A DNA stretch of 64,000 nt, taken from contig NC_051103.1 of the NCBI RefSeq assembly GCF_901709675.1, positions 47,501-111,500 of the forward strand, written 5' to 3'. The DNA comes from Syngnathus acus (lineage: Eukaryota; Chordata; Actinopteri; Syngnathiformes; Syngnathidae). The position numbers were made by a program, and so were the translations under genes. This document shows positions 1-10,374 of this stretch, one piece after another. A model generated the notes under the pieces. The model was not told where the DNA came from and ran no database searches. It was given only the letters and a program-made list of their open reading frames with translations. Positions within the stretch are counted from its first letter, which is position 1, and every line of letters starts with the position of its first letter.

Positions 1-565
1 ACCTGGGGGCGCAGTCGTGTGTCATCAGGGTGAACAGCAGGGGGCTCAGGACGCAGCCCTGAGGGGAGCCTGTGCTGAGGGTGATGACATCTGAGGTGTT
101 CTGTCCGACCCGGACTGACTGAGGTCTGTTGGTGAGGAAGTCTAGCAGCCAGTTCCGAAGGGGGGTGCTGAAGCCCAGATGTTCCAGTTTTTCCACCAGA
201 TGTTGTGGAATGATGGTGTTAAACGCTGAGCTGAAGTCCAGGAACAGCAACCGCACGTGGGTGTTCCTCTCCTCCAGGTGAGCCAGGCTCAGGCGAAGAA
301 CGGAGGAGATGGCATCCTCAGTAGAGCGGTTCTGCCGGTAGGCAAACTGGAACGGATCGAATGTTGGGGGGAGTCTGGAGACGATGTGATCTTTGAGCAG
401 CCTTTCGAAGCACTTCATCATGATGGGAGTCAGTGCCACAGGTCTGTAGTCATTCAATGAGGTGATTTGAGGTTTCTTCGGCACCGGAATGATGGAGGCA
501 GCCTTGAAGCATACTGGCACTTTGGCTTGGTCCAGCGAGATGTTAAAAATGTCTGTGATGACACC
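1..565 (-). pseudogene. LINE reverse transcriptase fragment, cut by window edge and 5'-truncated
   Basis: Read on the minus strand this stretch encodes the front half of a non-LTR retrotransposon reverse transcriptase and appears open throughout. Recognisable pieces in order are the IIPVPKKP segment, [28 protein letters not shown], motif A ([11 protein letters not shown]) and the [14 protein letters not shown] segment, which runs off the window at position 1. The 5' side stops abruptly at about 565 against 5S rDNA spacer, as expected for a 5'-truncated LINE insertion. It belongs to the same broad family as the copy at 1766-4205 but differs in many residues, so it is a separate insertion. The start codon, endonuclease and FADD box are not in view. 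Clade (CR1/L2/Rex1-like) is an inference. Confidence 0.85.
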
Positions 566-680
566 AATATAGATTTGAAACTCGGGTTATAGTTTCAAAT
601 GTCAGAGTTTAAACTCGGCTTGCAGTTTCCGAATGCCATACGTAATGGGTGTTGTCAAAATTTGCTTTAACAATTGAAGT

Positions 681-702
681 GGAAAAAAAAAAAAAAAAAA
701 AA
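681..702 (-). terminator. Pol III terminator of the 5S gene
   Basis: An uninterrupted run of A on the plus strand, T on the coding strand, lies immediately 3' of the 5S gene. Four or more T residues stop RNA polymerase III; this run of about 22 is far longer. A similar run of about 18 follows the second 5S copy. Confidence 0.8.
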
Positions 703-822
703 AAGCTTACAGCACCTGGTATTCCCAGGCGGTCTCCCATCCAAGTACTAACCAGGCCCGACCCTGCTTAGCTTCCGCGATCGGACGACATCGGGCGTTC
801 TCAGGGTAGTATGGCCGTAAGC
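703..822 (-). rRNA. 5S ribosomal RNA gene, near-canonical
   Basis: The reverse complement starts GCTTACGGCCATAC and ends GGTGCTGTAAGCTT, with the conserved vertebrate 5S core between (GGAAGCTAAGCAGGGTCGGGC and GACCGCCTGGGAATACC blocks). Length is 120 nt, normal for 5S rRNA. The internal control region, which overlaps the second half of the gene and binds TFIIIA, looks complete. It is followed directly on the minus strand by a run of T residues, the RNA polymerase III stop, and preceded by a TATAAAA at about -25 to -31. A few bases differ from the vertebrate consensus in the first 45 nt (for example GATGTCG in place of GATCTCG), so it may be a variant or decaying copy. 5S rRNA joins the large ribosomal subunit. 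Confidence 0.9.
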
Positions 823-846
823 CATGGGTGATCACAAAAACATGCA

Positions 847-853
847 TTTTATA
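847..853 (-). promoter_or_regulatory. TATA box upstream of the 5S gene
   Basis: TATAAAA on the minus strand lies 25-31 nt before the first 5S nucleotide (822). The same motif at 1423-1429 keeps exactly the same spacing from the second 5S copy (1398). A TATA-like element at this distance is common in fish 5S spacers. Confidence 0.65.
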
Positions 854-1290
854 GAAACAATCGCCCCTGAAAACCAAGACTTGGCGTTTCATGGAAACAT
901 GTCTATCATGAAAAGTTATTGACAGCTTTTTATGTGGTAACACAAATTTTCCATTGCGACCTACATTTTGCTGTATCAAAGTAAATGTCATGAAAAGTGG
1001 AAAAACCCTACATGGAAGTGCAATGTGTTTTTTTTTTTTTTTTTTACGGATAAAGACTGCTGCTTTGATTTCACAGGGAGCCAGCCTCTTTATTCACTGT
1101 ACATAGTCTGCTCTCTAGCGGTATAAGACGTGAACTACAATGCAATGGATGACGCCACACAATATAGATTTGAAACTCGGGTTATAGTTTCAATGTCGGA
1201 GTTAAAACTCGGCTTGCAGTTTCCGAATGCCATACGTAATGGGTGTTGTCAAAATTTGCTTTAACAATTGAAGTGGAAAAAAAAAAAAAA

Positions 1291-1398
1291 AAGCTTACAG
1301 CACCTGGTATTCCCAGGCGGTCTCCCATCCAAGTACTAACCAGGCCCGACCCTGCTTAGCTTCCGAGATCGGGCGTTCTCAGGGGTATGGCCGTAAGC
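1291..1398 (-). pseudogene. 5S rRNA pseudogene with internal deletion
   Basis: A second 5S copy on the minus strand, 108 nt instead of 120. It has lost about 10-12 nt around nucleotides 30-45 (the stretch read GGACGACATC on the plus strand in the first copy) and a few bases near ACCACCCTG. The 3' two thirds, with the internal promoter, is unchanged. The lost segment belongs to the helix III region, so the RNA is unlikely to fold or assemble normally. The TATA box and T-run terminator are retained, so transcription remains possible. Confidence 0.85.
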
Positions 1399-2053
1399 CA
1401 TGGTCGACTGCAAAATCATGCATTTTATAGATACAATCGCCCCTGAAAACCAAGACTTGGCGTTTCATGGAAACATGGCTATCATGAAACGTTATTGACA
1501 GCTTTTTATGTGGTAGCACAAATTTGCCATTGCGACCTGCATTTTGCTGTATCAAAGTAAATGTCATGAAAAGTGGAAAAACCCTACATGGAAGCGCAAT
1601 GTGTTGTTTTTTTTTTTTTTTACGAATAAAGACTGCTGCTTTGAGTTCACAGGGAGCCATCCTCTTTATTCACTGTACATAGTCTGCTCTCTAGCGGTAA
1701 AAGACGTGAACTACAATGCTATGGATAACGCCACACAATATAGGTTTGAAACTCGGGTTATAGTTTCAAATCAAAGTCAAAGTCAAAGTCAGCTTTATTG
1801 TCAATCCCTTCATATGTCAAGACACACAAAGAAACCGAAATTCCGTTTCCTCTATCCCACGGTGACGAGACATACAAGTAGACGACACAAAATAAAAACA
1901 AGAAGGCACAAACAATAAATAATAAACAAAAAATAATAAATAAATAAAATGAGCGATGAATAAATAATAAACCAATAACCCAATAAATAAGAGGAGCAAA
2001 ACTGAGCCAGTGTGCATACAGCAGACAGTAAGCATAGCGCAAAGAACAGGACG

Positions 2054-3178
2054 CTACGCAGAAAGGGGGAGCGAGTTCAGGATCCTAACAGCCTGGAGTA
2101 TGAAGCTGTTGGAGAGTCTGGTGGTGCGGGAGCGCAGGCTCCTGTACCTCCTCCCAGAGGGCAGAAGATCAAACAAAGAGTGAGCGGGGTGACTCACATC
2201 ACTCACAATCTTGGTCGCCTTGCGGGTGAGATGGGAGGTGTAAATGTCCTTCAAGGAGGGGAGAGAAGCACCAATAGTCTTACCAGCCGTTTTCACTATG
2301 CGCTGCAGGGCCTTCAAGTCGTAGTCAGTGCAGCTGCCACCCCAAACAGCAATACAGCTGGAGAGGACGCTCTCAATGGTGCCGCGGTAAAATGTAGTCA
2401 TGACGGCCGGAGGAGCGCCCGCTCGCCTGAGTTTCCGAAGGAAGTACAGGCGGCGCTGGGCCTTCTTCGCCAGTGATGCGGTGTTGGTGGACCAGGAGAG
2501 ATCCTCACTGATGTGCACCCCCAGGAACCTGGCGCTGCTCACTCTCTCCACCACAGCACCGTCGATGGTCAGCGGCAGGTGTTGGGCGTGACCCTTCCGG
2601 AAGTCAACAACAATCTCCTTGGTCTTGTCGACGTTCAGCAGGAGGTTGTTGTCCCTGCACCACGTGGTCAGAAGGTCAACCTCCAGCCTGTATTGAGTCT
2701 CGTCTCCCTTGGTGATGAGACCCACCAGAGTCGTGTCGTCAGCAAACTTCACTATGCGGTTGTCGCTGTAGGTGGCAGTGCAGTCATGCGTCAGGAGGGT
2801 GAAGAGCAGCGGACTGAGCACGCAGCCTTGGGGGGCCCCTGTGCTCAGCGTGATGCTGGCGGAGATTTTGTCGCCAACACGTACCACCTGTGGCCTCTGA
2901 CAGAGGAAGTCCAGTAGCCAGTTGCAGAGGCAGGTACTGAGGCCCAGCTTGTCAAGTTTGCTGATGAGACGTTGTGGCACAATGGTGTTGAAGGCAGAAC
3001 TGAAGTCCACAAACAGCAACCTCACATACGAGTCCCTCCCCTCCAGGTGGGTGAGGGCCGAGTGGAGGGCAGAGCAGATGGCATCCTCAGAGGACCGTTT
3101 GGCTGGGTACGCAAACTGGAAGGGGTCAATGGTGGGGGGGGAGAACGGATCGGATGTGCTCCATGACAAGCCGCTCAA
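2054..3178 (-). pseudogene. LINE reverse transcriptase, C-terminal part
   Basis: An open stretch of about 370 codons holding most of a LINE reverse transcriptase. Visible in order are [14 protein letters not shown], motif A ([14 protein letters not shown]), [15 protein letters not shown] (motif B), the FADDTTLVG catalytic box, the [13 protein letters not shown] segment and the C-terminal [15 protein letters not shown] / AVWGGSCTD region, ending [10 protein letters not shown]. Both Asp of FADD are present. The first residues of the open stretch are out of frame with the family, because a frameshift near the G-run at 3132-3139 separates this part from the [12 protein letters not shown] segment upstream. 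The enzyme would copy its own RNA at a nicked target. As it stands it cannot be made as one protein. Confidence 0.85.
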
Positions 3179-3296
3179 AGCACTTCATGATGATGGGCGT
3201 AAGTGCCACGGGGCGGTAGTCATTGAAGCAGGGCGGAGCAGGTTTCTTCGGCACAGGTACGATGGTGGCAGCTTTGAAACACGACGGGACGATGGC

Positions 3297-4205
3297 CTAC
3301 TGCAGGGAAGTGTTAAAGATGTCCGTGAAGACACCCGTCAGCTCACCAGCGCAGTCCCTCAGCGCTCGACCCGGGATGTTGTCCGGGCCAGCCGCCTTAC
3401 GGATGTTGATAGCGGCAAGCGCCCTCCTCACGCTGTCGGCGGAGAGGCACAGGGGCAGCTCGTGGGAAGGGGGAGTGGCCTTCAGCGGGCAAGTGCTGTT
3501 CTGAGCGTCGAAGCGAGCAAAGAAGCGGTTGAGGTCATTGAGCAGACGGACGTCGCCTTCACAGCTCTGCGGCGCGGGCTTGTAGTCCGTGATGGTCTGA
3601 ATGCCCTGCCAAAGGCTCCGTGCGTCCCTGCTGTCCTTGAAGTGGGCGGTAATTTTGCACGAGAACGCCCTCTTCGCTTCTTTGATGCCCCGGGACAGGT
3701 CGGCCCTCGCAGTCCTCAAGCCAGCCTCATCCCCCGCTCTAAAGGCTTTGTCCCTGGCCCTCAGCAGCCTGAAGACAGCCCCTGTCAGCCATGGCTTCCG
3801 GTTAGCCCGAGTAACGACGGATATTGAGTGTGTCACATCATCAATGCACTTCCTGATGTAGGAGGAAACAGAGTCAGTATACTCCTCAATGTCCGCCCGA
3901 CCGTCGCAAGTGGCAGCCCTCCTAAACACGTCCCAGTCAGTAGAGCCAAAGCAGTCACGAAGCGCATCAGAGGCACCCTCAGGCCACACCCGTACCCGTT
4001 TGCAAACTGGTCTGGATGTTCTCACCTTTTGTCTGTATGCGGGCAAAAGCATAACAGTGATATGGTCAGAAAGTCCAAGATGGGGGACGGGGGTGGCTTT
4101 GAAAGCTCCTTTATGCGAAGTATAGACCAGGTCCAGGAAGCTGTCGCCACGCGTAGGAAAATCAACATGCTGGTGAAGCCTCGGAAAAACAGACTTCAGG
4201 TTAGC
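3297..4205 (-). pseudogene. LINE endonuclease end plus RT N-terminal part
   Basis: The 5' half of the same element. Near 4053-4205 the reading HVDFPTRGDSFLDL and then GLSDHITVMLLPAYR marks the end of an APE-type endonuclease, with the catalytic SDH motif. The linker (KPWLTGAVFRLLRARDKAF, RFDAQNS) and the first RT segment (AAGPDNIPGRAL) follow. A TAG at 3297-3299 ends the frame after FNTSLQ. The next 115 bp still reads [18 protein letters not shown] and CFERLVMEH, so the break is one nonsense codon plus a nearby frameshift, not a large loss. The true start codon and the front of the endonuclease were lost by 5' truncation. Confidence 0.8.
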
Positions 4206-4302
4206 ATCAGGGCTGTGGACTCGGTTCGGACTCGGGGACTCGGACTCGGTCGGACTCGGTCATTTTTGCCGGACTCAGACTCGGTGGACTCGGTCAAAAT
4301 CA
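4206..4302. repeat. Degenerate GGACTCGG tandem repeat at the LINE-satellite junction
   Basis: About ten imperfect GACTCGG or GGACTCGG words lie between the truncated 5' end of the LINE and the first satellite monomer. The last word runs into the CACCGAGTTTATCACTG start of the satellite. It may be a decayed simple repeat or part of an unrecognised element. Confidence 0.6.
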
Positions 4303-5022
4303 GCACCGAGTTTATCACTGCGCATGAAGAAATGATCACCTGCAACTTTTGGTTTATGTTTTATAAGCATTTTTAATTTTATTGCTTAAATTGCATTTTC
4401 TCGACGAGCTGAGCACGTTTTCTGGATGGTGGCTCTCCCGTCACTCTGGTTAGGTTGGCATAGTAAAAAGCGCTCTTGGGGGCTTGAGAGTGCCGAGTTT
4501 ATCACTGCGCATGAAGAAATGACCACCTGCAACGTTTGGTTTATGTTTTATAAGCATTTTTAGTTTTATTGCTTAAATCGCATTTTCTCGACGAGCTGAG
4601 CACGTTTTCTGGATGGTGCCTCTCCCGTCACTCTGGTTAGGTTGGCAAAGTAAAAAGTGCTCTTGGGTGCTTCAGAGTGCCGAGTTTATCACTGCGCATG
4701 AAGAAATGACCACCTGCAACGTTTGGTTTATGTTTTATAAGCATTTTTAGTTTTATTGCTTAAATCGCATTTTCTCGACGAGCTGAGCACGTTTTCTGGA
4801 TGGTGCCTCTCCCGTCACTCTGGTTAGGTTGGCAAAGTAAAAAGTGCTCTTGGGTGCTTCAGAGTGCCGAGTTTATCACTGGGCATGAAGAAATGACCAC
4901 CCGCAACGTTTGGTTTATGTTTTAAAAGCATTTTTAATTGTATTGCTTAGAGCGCATTTTCTCGACGAGCTGAGCACGTTTTCTAGTAAAAAGCGCTCTT
5001 GGGTGCTTCAGAGTGCTGAGTT

Positions 5023-5382
5023 GAGTGCGTGGTTTAGCGTCCGCGCCCGGTCCCTTATGGAACCTATTTGGCCCGCGGACCGGCTGGCGGGTCTTCCGTG
5101 AAAGCCTATCCGCCTTCCGAGCGCTCCTGCCGGGCGTGGGTTAGCGTCCGCGCCCGGTCCTTTATGGAACCCTTTTTGGCCCGCGGACCTGCTAGCGGGA
5201 CTTCCGTGAAAGCCTATCCGCCTTCCGAGCGCTCTTGCCGGGCGTGGGTTAGCGTCCGCGCCCGGTCCCTTATGGAACCCTATTTGGCCCGCGGACCTGC
5301 TGGCGAAGCTTCCGTGAAAGCCTATCCGCCTTCCGAGCGCTCTTGCCGGGCTTGAGTTAGCGTCCGCGCCCGGTCGCCTCAC
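5023..5382. repeat. CpG-rich 108-bp cassette, copy 1
   Basis: About three and a third head-to-tail units of about 108 bp, with GTTAGCGTCCGCGCCCGG, TTTGGCCCGCGGACC and CCGCCTTCCGAGCGCTC blocks. It is entered after GAGTGCTGAGTT and left at ACGTCACTCTGGTTAGG, which is the satellite sequence normally found about 120 bp further on. Composition is GC- and CpG-rich against an AT-rich satellite. Reading frames run through on both strands only because 108 is a multiple of three. Confidence 0.85.
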
Positions 5383-7011
5383 GTCACTCTGGTTAGGTTG
5401 GCATAGTAAAAAGTGCTCTTGGGTGCTTCAGAGTGCCCAGTTTATCACTGCGCATGCAGAAATGACCACCTGCAACGTTTGGTTTATGTTTTATAAGCAT
5501 TTTTAGTTTTATTGCTTAAATCGCATTTTCTCGACGAGCTGAGCAGGTTTTCTGGATGGTGCCTCTCCCGTCACTCTGGTTAGGTTGGCAAAGTAAAAAG
5601 TGCTCTTGGGTGCTTCAGAGTGCCGAGTTTATCACTGCGCATGAAGAAATGACCACCTGCAACGTTTGGTTTATGTTTTATAAGCATTTTTAATTGTATT
5701 GCTTAGAGCGCATTTTCTCGACGAGCTGAGCACGTTTTCAAGTAAAAAGCGCTCTTGGGTGCTTCAGAGTGCCGAGTTTATCACTGCGCATGAAGAAATG
5801 ATCACCTGCAACTTTTGGTTTATGTTTTATAAGCATTTTTAATTTTATTGCTTAAATCGCATTTTCTCGACGAGCTGAGCACGTTTTCTGGATGGTGGCT
5901 CTCCCGTCACTCTGGTTAGGTTGGCATAGTAAAAAGTGCTCTTGGGGGCTTCAAAGTGCCGAGTTTATCACTGCGCATGCAGAAATGACCACCTGCAACG
6001 TTTGGTTTATGTTTTATAAGCATTTTTAATTTTATTGGTTAGATCGCATTTTCTCGACGAGCTGAGCACGTTTTCTGGATGGTGCCTCTCCCGTCACTCT
6101 GGTTAGGTTGGCATAGTAAAAAGTGCTCTTGGGGGCTGCAGAGTGCCCAGTTTATCCCTGCGCATGCAGAAATGACCACCTGCAACGTTTGGTTTATGTT
6201 TTATAAGCATTTCTAGTTTTATTGCTTAAATCGCATTTTCTCGACGAGCTGAGCACGTTTTCTGGATGGTGCCTCTCCCGTCACTCTGGTTAGGTTGGCA
6301 AAGTAAAAAGCGCTCTTGGGGTCTTCAGAGTGCCGAGTTTATCACTGCACATGAAGAAATGACCATCTGCAACGTTTGGTTTATGTTTTATGAGCATTTT
6401 TAATTGTATTGCTTCGAGCGCATTTTCTCGACGAGCTGAGCAAGTTTTCTAGCAAAAAGCGCTCTTGGGTGCTTCAGAATGCCGAGTTTATCACTGCGCA
6501 TGAAGAAATGACCACCTGCAACGTGTGGTTTATGTTTTATAAGCATTTTTAATTTTATTGCTTAAATCGCATTTTCTCGACGAGCTGAGCACGTTTTCTG
6601 GATGGTGGCTCTCCCATCACTCTGGTTAGGTTGGCATAGTAAAAAACGCTCTTGGGGGCTTCAGAGTGCCGAGTTTATCACTGCGCATGAAGAAATGACC
6701 ACCTGCAACGTTTGGTTTATGTTTTATAAGCATTTTTAGTTTTATTGCTTAAATCGCATTTTCTCGACGAGCTGAGCACGTTTTCTGGATGGTGCCTTTC
6801 CCGTCACTCTGGTTAGGTTGGCAAAGTAAAAAGTGCTCTTGGGTGCTTCAGAGTGCCGAGTTTATCACTGCGCATGAAGAAATGACCACCTGCAACGTTT
6901 GGTTTATGTTTTATAAGCATTTGTAATTGTATTGCTTAGAGCGCATTTTCTCGACGAGCTGAGCACGTTTTCTAGTAAAAAGCGCTCTTGGGTGCTTCAG
7001 AGTGCCGAGTT

Positions 7012-7371
7012 GAGTGCGTGGTTTAGCGTCCGCGCCCGGTCCCTTATGGAACCTATTTGGCCCGCGGACCTGCTGGCGTCGCTTCCGTAAAAGCCTATTC
7101 GCCTTCCGAGCGCTCCTGCCGGGCGTGGGTTAGCGTCCGCGCCCGGTCCCTTATGGAACCCTATTTGGCCCGCGGACCGGCTGGCGGCGCTTCCGTGAAA
7201 GCCTATCCGCCTTCCGAGCGCTCCTGCCGGGCGTGGGTTAGCGTCCGCGCCCGGTCCCTTATGGAACCCTATTTGGCCCGCGGACCGGCTGGCTTAGCTT
7301 CCGTGAAAGCCTATCCGCCTTCCGAGCGCTCTTGCCGGGCGTGAGTTAGCGTCCGCGCCCGGTCGCCGCAC
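7012..7371. repeat. CpG-rich 108-bp cassette, copy 2
   Basis: Same architecture, unit number and satellite junctions as the cassette at 5023, placed 1989 bp further on. Differences are scattered single bases (for example GCTGGCGTC against GCTGGCGGG). Identical junctions indicate that it spread with the surrounding satellite rather than by separate insertion. Confidence 0.85.
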
Positions 7372-9944
7372 GTCACTCTGGTTAGGTTGGGATAGTAAAA
7401 AGCGCTCTTGGGTGCTTCAGAGGGCCGAGTTTATCACTGCGCATGAAGAAATGACAACCTGCAACGTTTGGTTTATGTTTTATAAGCATTTTTAGTTTTA
7501 TTGCTTAAATCGCATTTTCTCGACGAGCTGAGCACGTTTTCTGGAAGGTGCCTCTCCCGTCACTCTGGTTAGGTTGGCAAAGTAAAAAGTGCTCTTGGGT
7601 GCTTCAGAGTGCCGAGTTTATCACTGCGCATGAAGAAATGACCACCTGCAACGTTTGGTTTATGTTTTATAAGCATTTTTAGTTTTATTGCTTAAATCGC
7701 ATTTTCTCGACGAGCTGAGCACGTTTTCTGGATGGTGCCTCTCCCGTCACTCTGGTTAGGTTGGCATAGTAAAAAGTGCTCTTGGGGGCTTCAGAGTGCC
7801 CAGTTTATCACTGCGCATGCAGAAATTACCACCTGCAACGTTTGGTTTATGTTTTATAAGCATTTTTAGTTTTATTGCTTAAATCGCATTTTCTCGACGA
7901 GCTGAGCACGTTTTCTGGATGGTGCCTCTCCCGTCACTCTGGTTAGGTTGGCAAAGTAAAAAGCGCACTTGGGTGCTTCAGAGTGCCGAGTTTATCACTG
8001 CACATGAAGAAATGACCACCTGCAACGTTTGGTTTATGTTTTATGAGCATTTTTAATTGTATTGCTTAGAGCGCATTTTCTCGACGAGCTGAGCACGTTT
8101 TCTAGTTAAAAGCGCTCTTGGGTGCTTCAGAGTGCCGAGTTTATCACTGCACATGAAGAAATGACCACCTGCAACGTTTGGTTTATGTTTTATGAGCATT
8201 TTTAATTGTATTGCTTAGAGCGCATTTTCTCGACGAGCTGAGCACGTTTTCTAGTTAAAAGCGCTCTTGGGTGCTTCAGAGTGCCGAGTTTATCACTGCG
8301 CATGAAGAAATGACCACCTGCAACGTTTGGTTTATGTTTTATAAGCATTTTTAGTTTTATTGCTTAAATCACATTTTCTCGACGAGCTGAGCAAGTTTTC
8401 TGGATGGTGCCTCTCCCGTCACTCTGGTTAGGTTGGCAAAGTAAAAAGTGCTCTCGGGTGCTTCAGAGTGCCGAGTTTATCACTGCGCATGAAGAAATGA
8501 CCACCTGCAACGTTTGGTTTATGTTTTATAAGCATTTTTAATTGTATTGCTTAGAGCGCATTTTCTCGACGAGCTGAGCACGTTTTCTCGTAAAAAGCGC
8601 TCTTGGGTGCTTCAGAGTGCCGAGTTTATCACTGCGCATGAAGAAATGATCACCTACAACTTTTGGTTTATGTTTTATAAGCATTTTTAATTTTATTGTT
8701 TAAATCGCATTTTCTCGACGAGCTGAGCACGTTTTCTGGATGGTGGCTCTCCCGTCACTCTGGTTAGGTTGGCATAGTAAAAAGTGCTCTTGGGGGCTTC
8801 AGAGTGCCGAGTTTATCACTGCGCATGCAGAAATGACCACCTGCAACGTTTGGTTTATGTTTTATAAGCATTTTTAATTTTATTGCTTAGATCGCATTTT
8901 CTCGACGAGCTGAGCACGTTTTCTGGATGGTGCCTCTCCCGTCACTCTGGTTAGGTTGGCATAGTAAAAAGCGCTCTTGGGGGCTTCAGAGTGCCGAGTT
9001 TATCACTGCGCATGAAGAAATGACCACCTTCAACGTTTGGTTTATGTTTTATAAGCATTTTTAGTTTTATTGCTTTAGTCGCATTTTCTCGACGAGCTGA
9101 GCACGTTTTCTGGATGGTGCCTCTCCCGTCACTCTGGTTAGGTTGGCAAAGTAAAAAGTGCTCTTGGGTGCTTCAGAGTGCCGAGTTTATCACTGCGCAT
9201 GAAGAAATGACCACCTGCAACGTTTGGTTTATGTTTTATAAGCATTTTTAATTGTATTGCTTAGAGCGCATTTTCTCGACGAGCTGAGCACGTTTTCTAG
9301 TAAAAAGCGCTCTTGGGTGCTTCAGAGTGCCGAGTTTATCACTGCGCATGCAGAAATGACCACCTGCAACGTTTGGTTTATGTTTTATAAGCATTTTTTG
9401 TTTTATTGCTTAAATCGCATTTTCTCGACGAGCTGAGCACGTTTTCTGGATGGTGCCTCTCCCGTCACTCTGGTCAGGTTGGCATAGTAAAAAGTGCTCT
9501 TGGGGGCTTCAGAGTGCCCAGTTTATCACTGCGCATGCAGAAATGACCACCTGCAACGTTTGGTTTATGTTTTATAAGCATTTTTAGTTTTATTGCTTAA
9601 ATCGCATTTTCTCGACGAGCTGAGCACGTTTTCTGGATGGTGCCTCTCCCGTCACTCTGGTTAGGTTGGCAAAGTAAAAAGCGCTCTTGGGTGCTTCAGA
9701 GTGCCGAGTTTATCACTGCACATGAAGAAATGACCACCTGCAACGTTTGGTTTATGTTTTATGAGCATTTTTAATTGTATTGCTTAGAGCGCATCTTCTC
9801 GACGAGCTGAGCACGTTTTCTAGTTAAAAGCGCTCTTGGGTGCTTCAGAGTGCCGAGTTTATCACTGCGCATGAAGAAATGACCACCTGCAACGTTTGGT
9901 TTATGTTTTATAAGCATTTTTAATTTTATTGCTTAAATCACATT

Positions 9945-9948
<4 letters not shown>

Positions 9949-10003
<55 letters not shown>
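9949..10003. repeat. (TGAT)n tail of LINE A
   Basis: Thirteen or more GATT units directly follow the satellite CATTTT. On the LINE coding strand they form an (AATC)n 3' tail. Tandem short repeats at the 3' end are typical of several LINE families and mark the point of target-primed reverse transcription. Confidence 0.85.
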
Positions 10004-10374
10004 ATCTTTATTTCGAACATCCAAAACAAAAAAAGAAAAACAAAAAAAACAAAAACAAATAACACTCTAAAGTGCCACATAAGTCCATACAAAACAAACA
10101 AACAAAAAAAAATAAACCAACAAATAGAAGTAAATACATTAAATAAATTAATTAATTAATAATAATAATACATAAGTAAATAAAAAAAATAAAGAATGCT
10201 CGAAAAGGAGTAGGAGGAAGCATAGCTTTTTAGATTCCTACCCCTTTCTCACTTCATCCATTAAACCAACGATTCAACATACTATACTGTAATTCTACAA
10301 TATAACACAAGTAGACAAACTTGCACACTTATTGTTCTGTTTCATTTTTACTTGTGTGTAGCCCTTTGGCACTC

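Larger units (their letters stand above)
566..1765 (-). repeat. Tandem 5S rDNA repeat, two units plus a partial
   Basis: Two head-to-tail units begin with the same AATATAG(A/G)TTTGAAACTCGG block at 566, 1161 and 1737, giving unit lengths of about 595 and 576 bp plus a partial third. Each unit carries one 5S sequence on the minus strand, a long A/T homopolymer and a closely matching spacer. LINE copies flank both sides: one meets the spacer at about 565, the other at about 1766. A short array embedded among LINEs suggests a dispersed 5S cluster rather than the main 5S locus. Confidence 0.85.
1766..4205 (-). mobile_element. 5'-truncated LINE with 3' tail repeat
   Basis: A minus-strand non-LTR retrotransposon. 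Its 3' end at 1766 carries the tail repeat seen on the plus strand as (TCAAAG)n, followed leftwards by 5S spacer. The 3' UTR occupies about 1790-2050, and coding sequence covers the end of the endonuclease, the linker and all of the reverse transcriptase. The 5' side ends at about 4205 inside the endonuclease, next to a GACTCGG-rich stretch and then the satellite. The same family recurs at 54998-55735 with the same tail. By eye it fits the CR1/L2/Rex1 group; clade not proven. Confidence 0.88.
4303..9946. repeat. Satellite array block 1
   Basis: Head-to-tail monomers, each starting at (C)CGAGTTTATCACTGCGCATG and containing TTTATGTTTTATAAGC, CGCATTTTCTCGACGAG and GCTCTTGGG. Two length classes alternate: long (about 187 bp, for example 4493 to 4680) and short (about 146 bp), the short one lacking the 38 bp from GGATGGTGC to GGTTGGCAA. 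Roughly 30 monomers are present, all in one orientation, interrupted by two CpG-rich cassettes (5023-5382 and 7012-7371). The block ends where LINE A enters within CACATTTT. No gene is visible. Confidence 0.95.

Noticed and set aside
707-991. 94-codon minus-strand frame and its relative at 1379-1660
   Set aside because: They lie across the 5S gene and rDNA spacer; the repeat explains their similarity.
5008-5382. Long frames on both strands (95 and 124 codons) that recur at 7057 and 23722
   Set aside because: They follow from a 108-bp tandem repeat, a multiple of three, without stop codons. Translations are periodic, low-complexity and open on both strands, with no known domain.
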